Source: Stramonita haemastoma (lineage: Eukaryota > Mollusca > Gastropoda > Neogastropoda > Muricidae). Taken from it: a DNA stretch of 20,000 nucleotides. Below are positions 19,240 to 20,000 of the stretch, in pieces. Location: assembly GCA_030674155.1 (NCBI GenBank), contig CM060342.1, forward strand, positions 18,724,177 through 18,744,176. The letters are read 5' to 3'. A program made the translations under genes and the position numbers. Each line of letters opens with the position of its first letter. Position 1 is the first letter of the stretch. The notes under the pieces are model-generated. The model was not told the DNA's origin. It did not search any database and worked only from the letters and a program-made list of their open reading frames with translations.

Positions 19240-19372
19240 TGTGTATGTGTGTCTGTGTGGCGCGCGCGCGCGCGCGCGCGCGCGCGCGCGTGTGTATGTG
19301 TGGTGTGTTGTGTGTGTGTGTGTGTTGTGAGTGTTGTGTGTGTGTGTGTATGCGTGTGTGTAGTGTGCACAA
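19050..19372. repeat. (TG)n tract with (CG)15, abutting the exon A donor
   Basis: A mixture of TG, TGCG and GTAT, pure TG at 19179-19236, (CG)15 at 19261-19290, then TG with slips to about 19365. In transcript sense it is (CA)n-rich and starts close behind the 5' splice site at 19381. Confidence 0.96.
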
Positions 19373-19381
19373 ACAACTGAC

Positions 19382-19457
19382 CTTGACGCAACTCCTTCAG
19401 CTCTTTGAGTCGTGTTCGAATCCTCAGGCGGTCTGTCATGTCCTCTGCAGCACACAG
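19382..19457 (-). CDS. Internal exon A of a smoothelin-like gene (second half of an SMTN-type N-terminal motif)
   Basis: This 76-nt exon encodes 25 residues plus one base. It reads L-C-A-A-E-D-M-T-D-R-L-R-I-R, then T-R-L-K-E-L-K-E-L-R-Q. The acidic pair, the E/D-x-x-x-R-x-x-I-R core and the R-x-L-K-E-L helix match the second half of the short helical motif repeated in smoothelins, which are actin-associated cytoskeletal proteins of contractile cells with a C-terminal calponin-homology domain. That family call is from memory of the motif. The acceptor is TTTGGTTTCAG|CTG and the donor is CAAG|GTCAGT; the exon starts in phase 0 and ends in phase 1. The reading frame continues into repeats on both sides only because those lack stops. 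A SINE-B copy ends about 95 nt upstream, and a (CA)n-type tract in the transcript begins about 10-30 nt after the donor. The exon is too short to exclude another coiled-coil protein. Confidence 0.72.
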
Positions 19458-19552
19458 CTGAAACCAAACACCAACCAATGTTACACACGCTGAACCACCC
19501 AGCCACCCTCTTCTCTCTTCCTTTTTTTCTGTTTTCTCTCTTTTTCTTCCTC

Positions 19553-19931
19553 TTTTTTTTCGTTCCTCAGCTAGAGCTCCGAGGTTCACCACTGGTCAGA
19601 TTTTACGTACATGACTGTTTTTGCCCACCATGAAGGTAGCCGCATTCCGATTTCGGGGATGTATGCTGGGTGTGTTCGGGTGTCAGTAACGCATAGAATG
19701 CTGCCGTAAATTACAGGATTTTTAACGTGGATGTTTGATCTTCTCTATGTGTATATACACACGAAGGGAATTAAGGCACTGACAGGTCTTGCACTTTAAG
19801 CTGAACTAGGAGATCGTAAAAATCCCCCACCCTTAATTCACCAGACGCCACCGCTGAGACTCAAACCCACGACTTCATGGACCCATGGGATTGAAGTCAA
19901 GCGGTGGAGACCGCTCGGCAATAGCGTCTGT
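19553..19931 (-). mobile_element. SINE-B, near full length (about 375 bp), reference copy for the family
   Basis: On the minus strand the head starts GACGCTATTGCCGAGCGGTC (A box in 19921-19909), with B-box-like GTGGGTTTGAGTCTC (19870-19856), like a Leu/Ser-type tRNA. The middle has GGCGTCTGGTG, GGTGGGGGATTTTTACGATC and GCACTTTAAGCTG-type sequence as seen from the plus strand. The conserved 3' region follows (CCGAAATCGGAATGCGGC, CTCGGAGCTCTAGCTGAGG), then an A-rich tail (19552 downward). It is in sense orientation with the host gene, just upstream of exon A. Confidence 0.85.
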
Positions 19932-20000
19932 TCTAGTTTCATTCCATTCTTTCTTTTCATTCCCTCCTCTTTTTGTCTGTTGTTCTGATGCTCTTGGATC

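Overview
The window looks like genomic DNA from a mollusc, most likely a gastropod. Three things suggest this: introns with spliceosomal splice sites, an extreme load of microsatellites, and short retroposon families resembling those of gastropod genomes. The organism call rests on pattern recognition, not on a search. Nothing bacterial is present: no operons, no ribosome binding sites and no long real open reading frame.

The only convincing protein-coding content is two exons of one gene on the minus strand. Exon A (19457 down to 19382, 76 nt) encodes 25 residues that read like the second half of a smoothelin N-terminal motif. Exon B (830 down to 349, 482 nt) encodes about 160 residues: a Ser/Thr/Arg-rich linker, three tandem repeats of 22-23 residues, and the first half of a further smoothelin-type motif. 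Exon A ends in phase 1 and exon B starts in phase 1, so they join in frame. If they are adjacent, almost the whole window is one intron of about 18.5 kb. Upstream exons would lie beyond 20000 and downstream exons to the left of position 1.

The intron is built from retroposon relics and simple repeats. I sort the retroposons into families by comparing copies within the window. SINE-A (tRNA-derived, poly(A) tail): 9101-9483, 10033-10363, 10640-10942, fragments 1568-1640 and 13299-13390. SINE-B (tRNA-derived, conserved 3' part): 1-125, 1678-1783, 5626-5750, 6343-6575, 10498-10575, 15431-15529, 19553-19931. SINE-C (tRNA-like head fused to the 3' half of 5S rRNA): 8410-8701, 13398-13760, 17479-17738. 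Two LINE 3' ends (6578-7302, 12560-13282) encode the C-terminal end of a reverse-transcriptase polyprotein, followed by a 3' UTR with a long TG tract at the same place in both. A few further tRNA-like heads occur near 5855 and 16000-16215.

Microsatellites such as (CA)n, (GA)n, (GAA)n/(CAA)n and poly(G) make up about 3.4 kb by hand count. A 20-bp-period minisatellite at 11403-12117 brings this to about 4.1 kb, a fifth of the window. Several arrays sit at fixed positions inside retroposon copies, so the retroposons appear to seed the repeats. The long ORFs made of one or two amino acids (Cys/Val, His/Thr, Ser/Leu, Glu/Lys) are translations of these arrays, not genes. The remaining stretches are unremarkable intron sequence.
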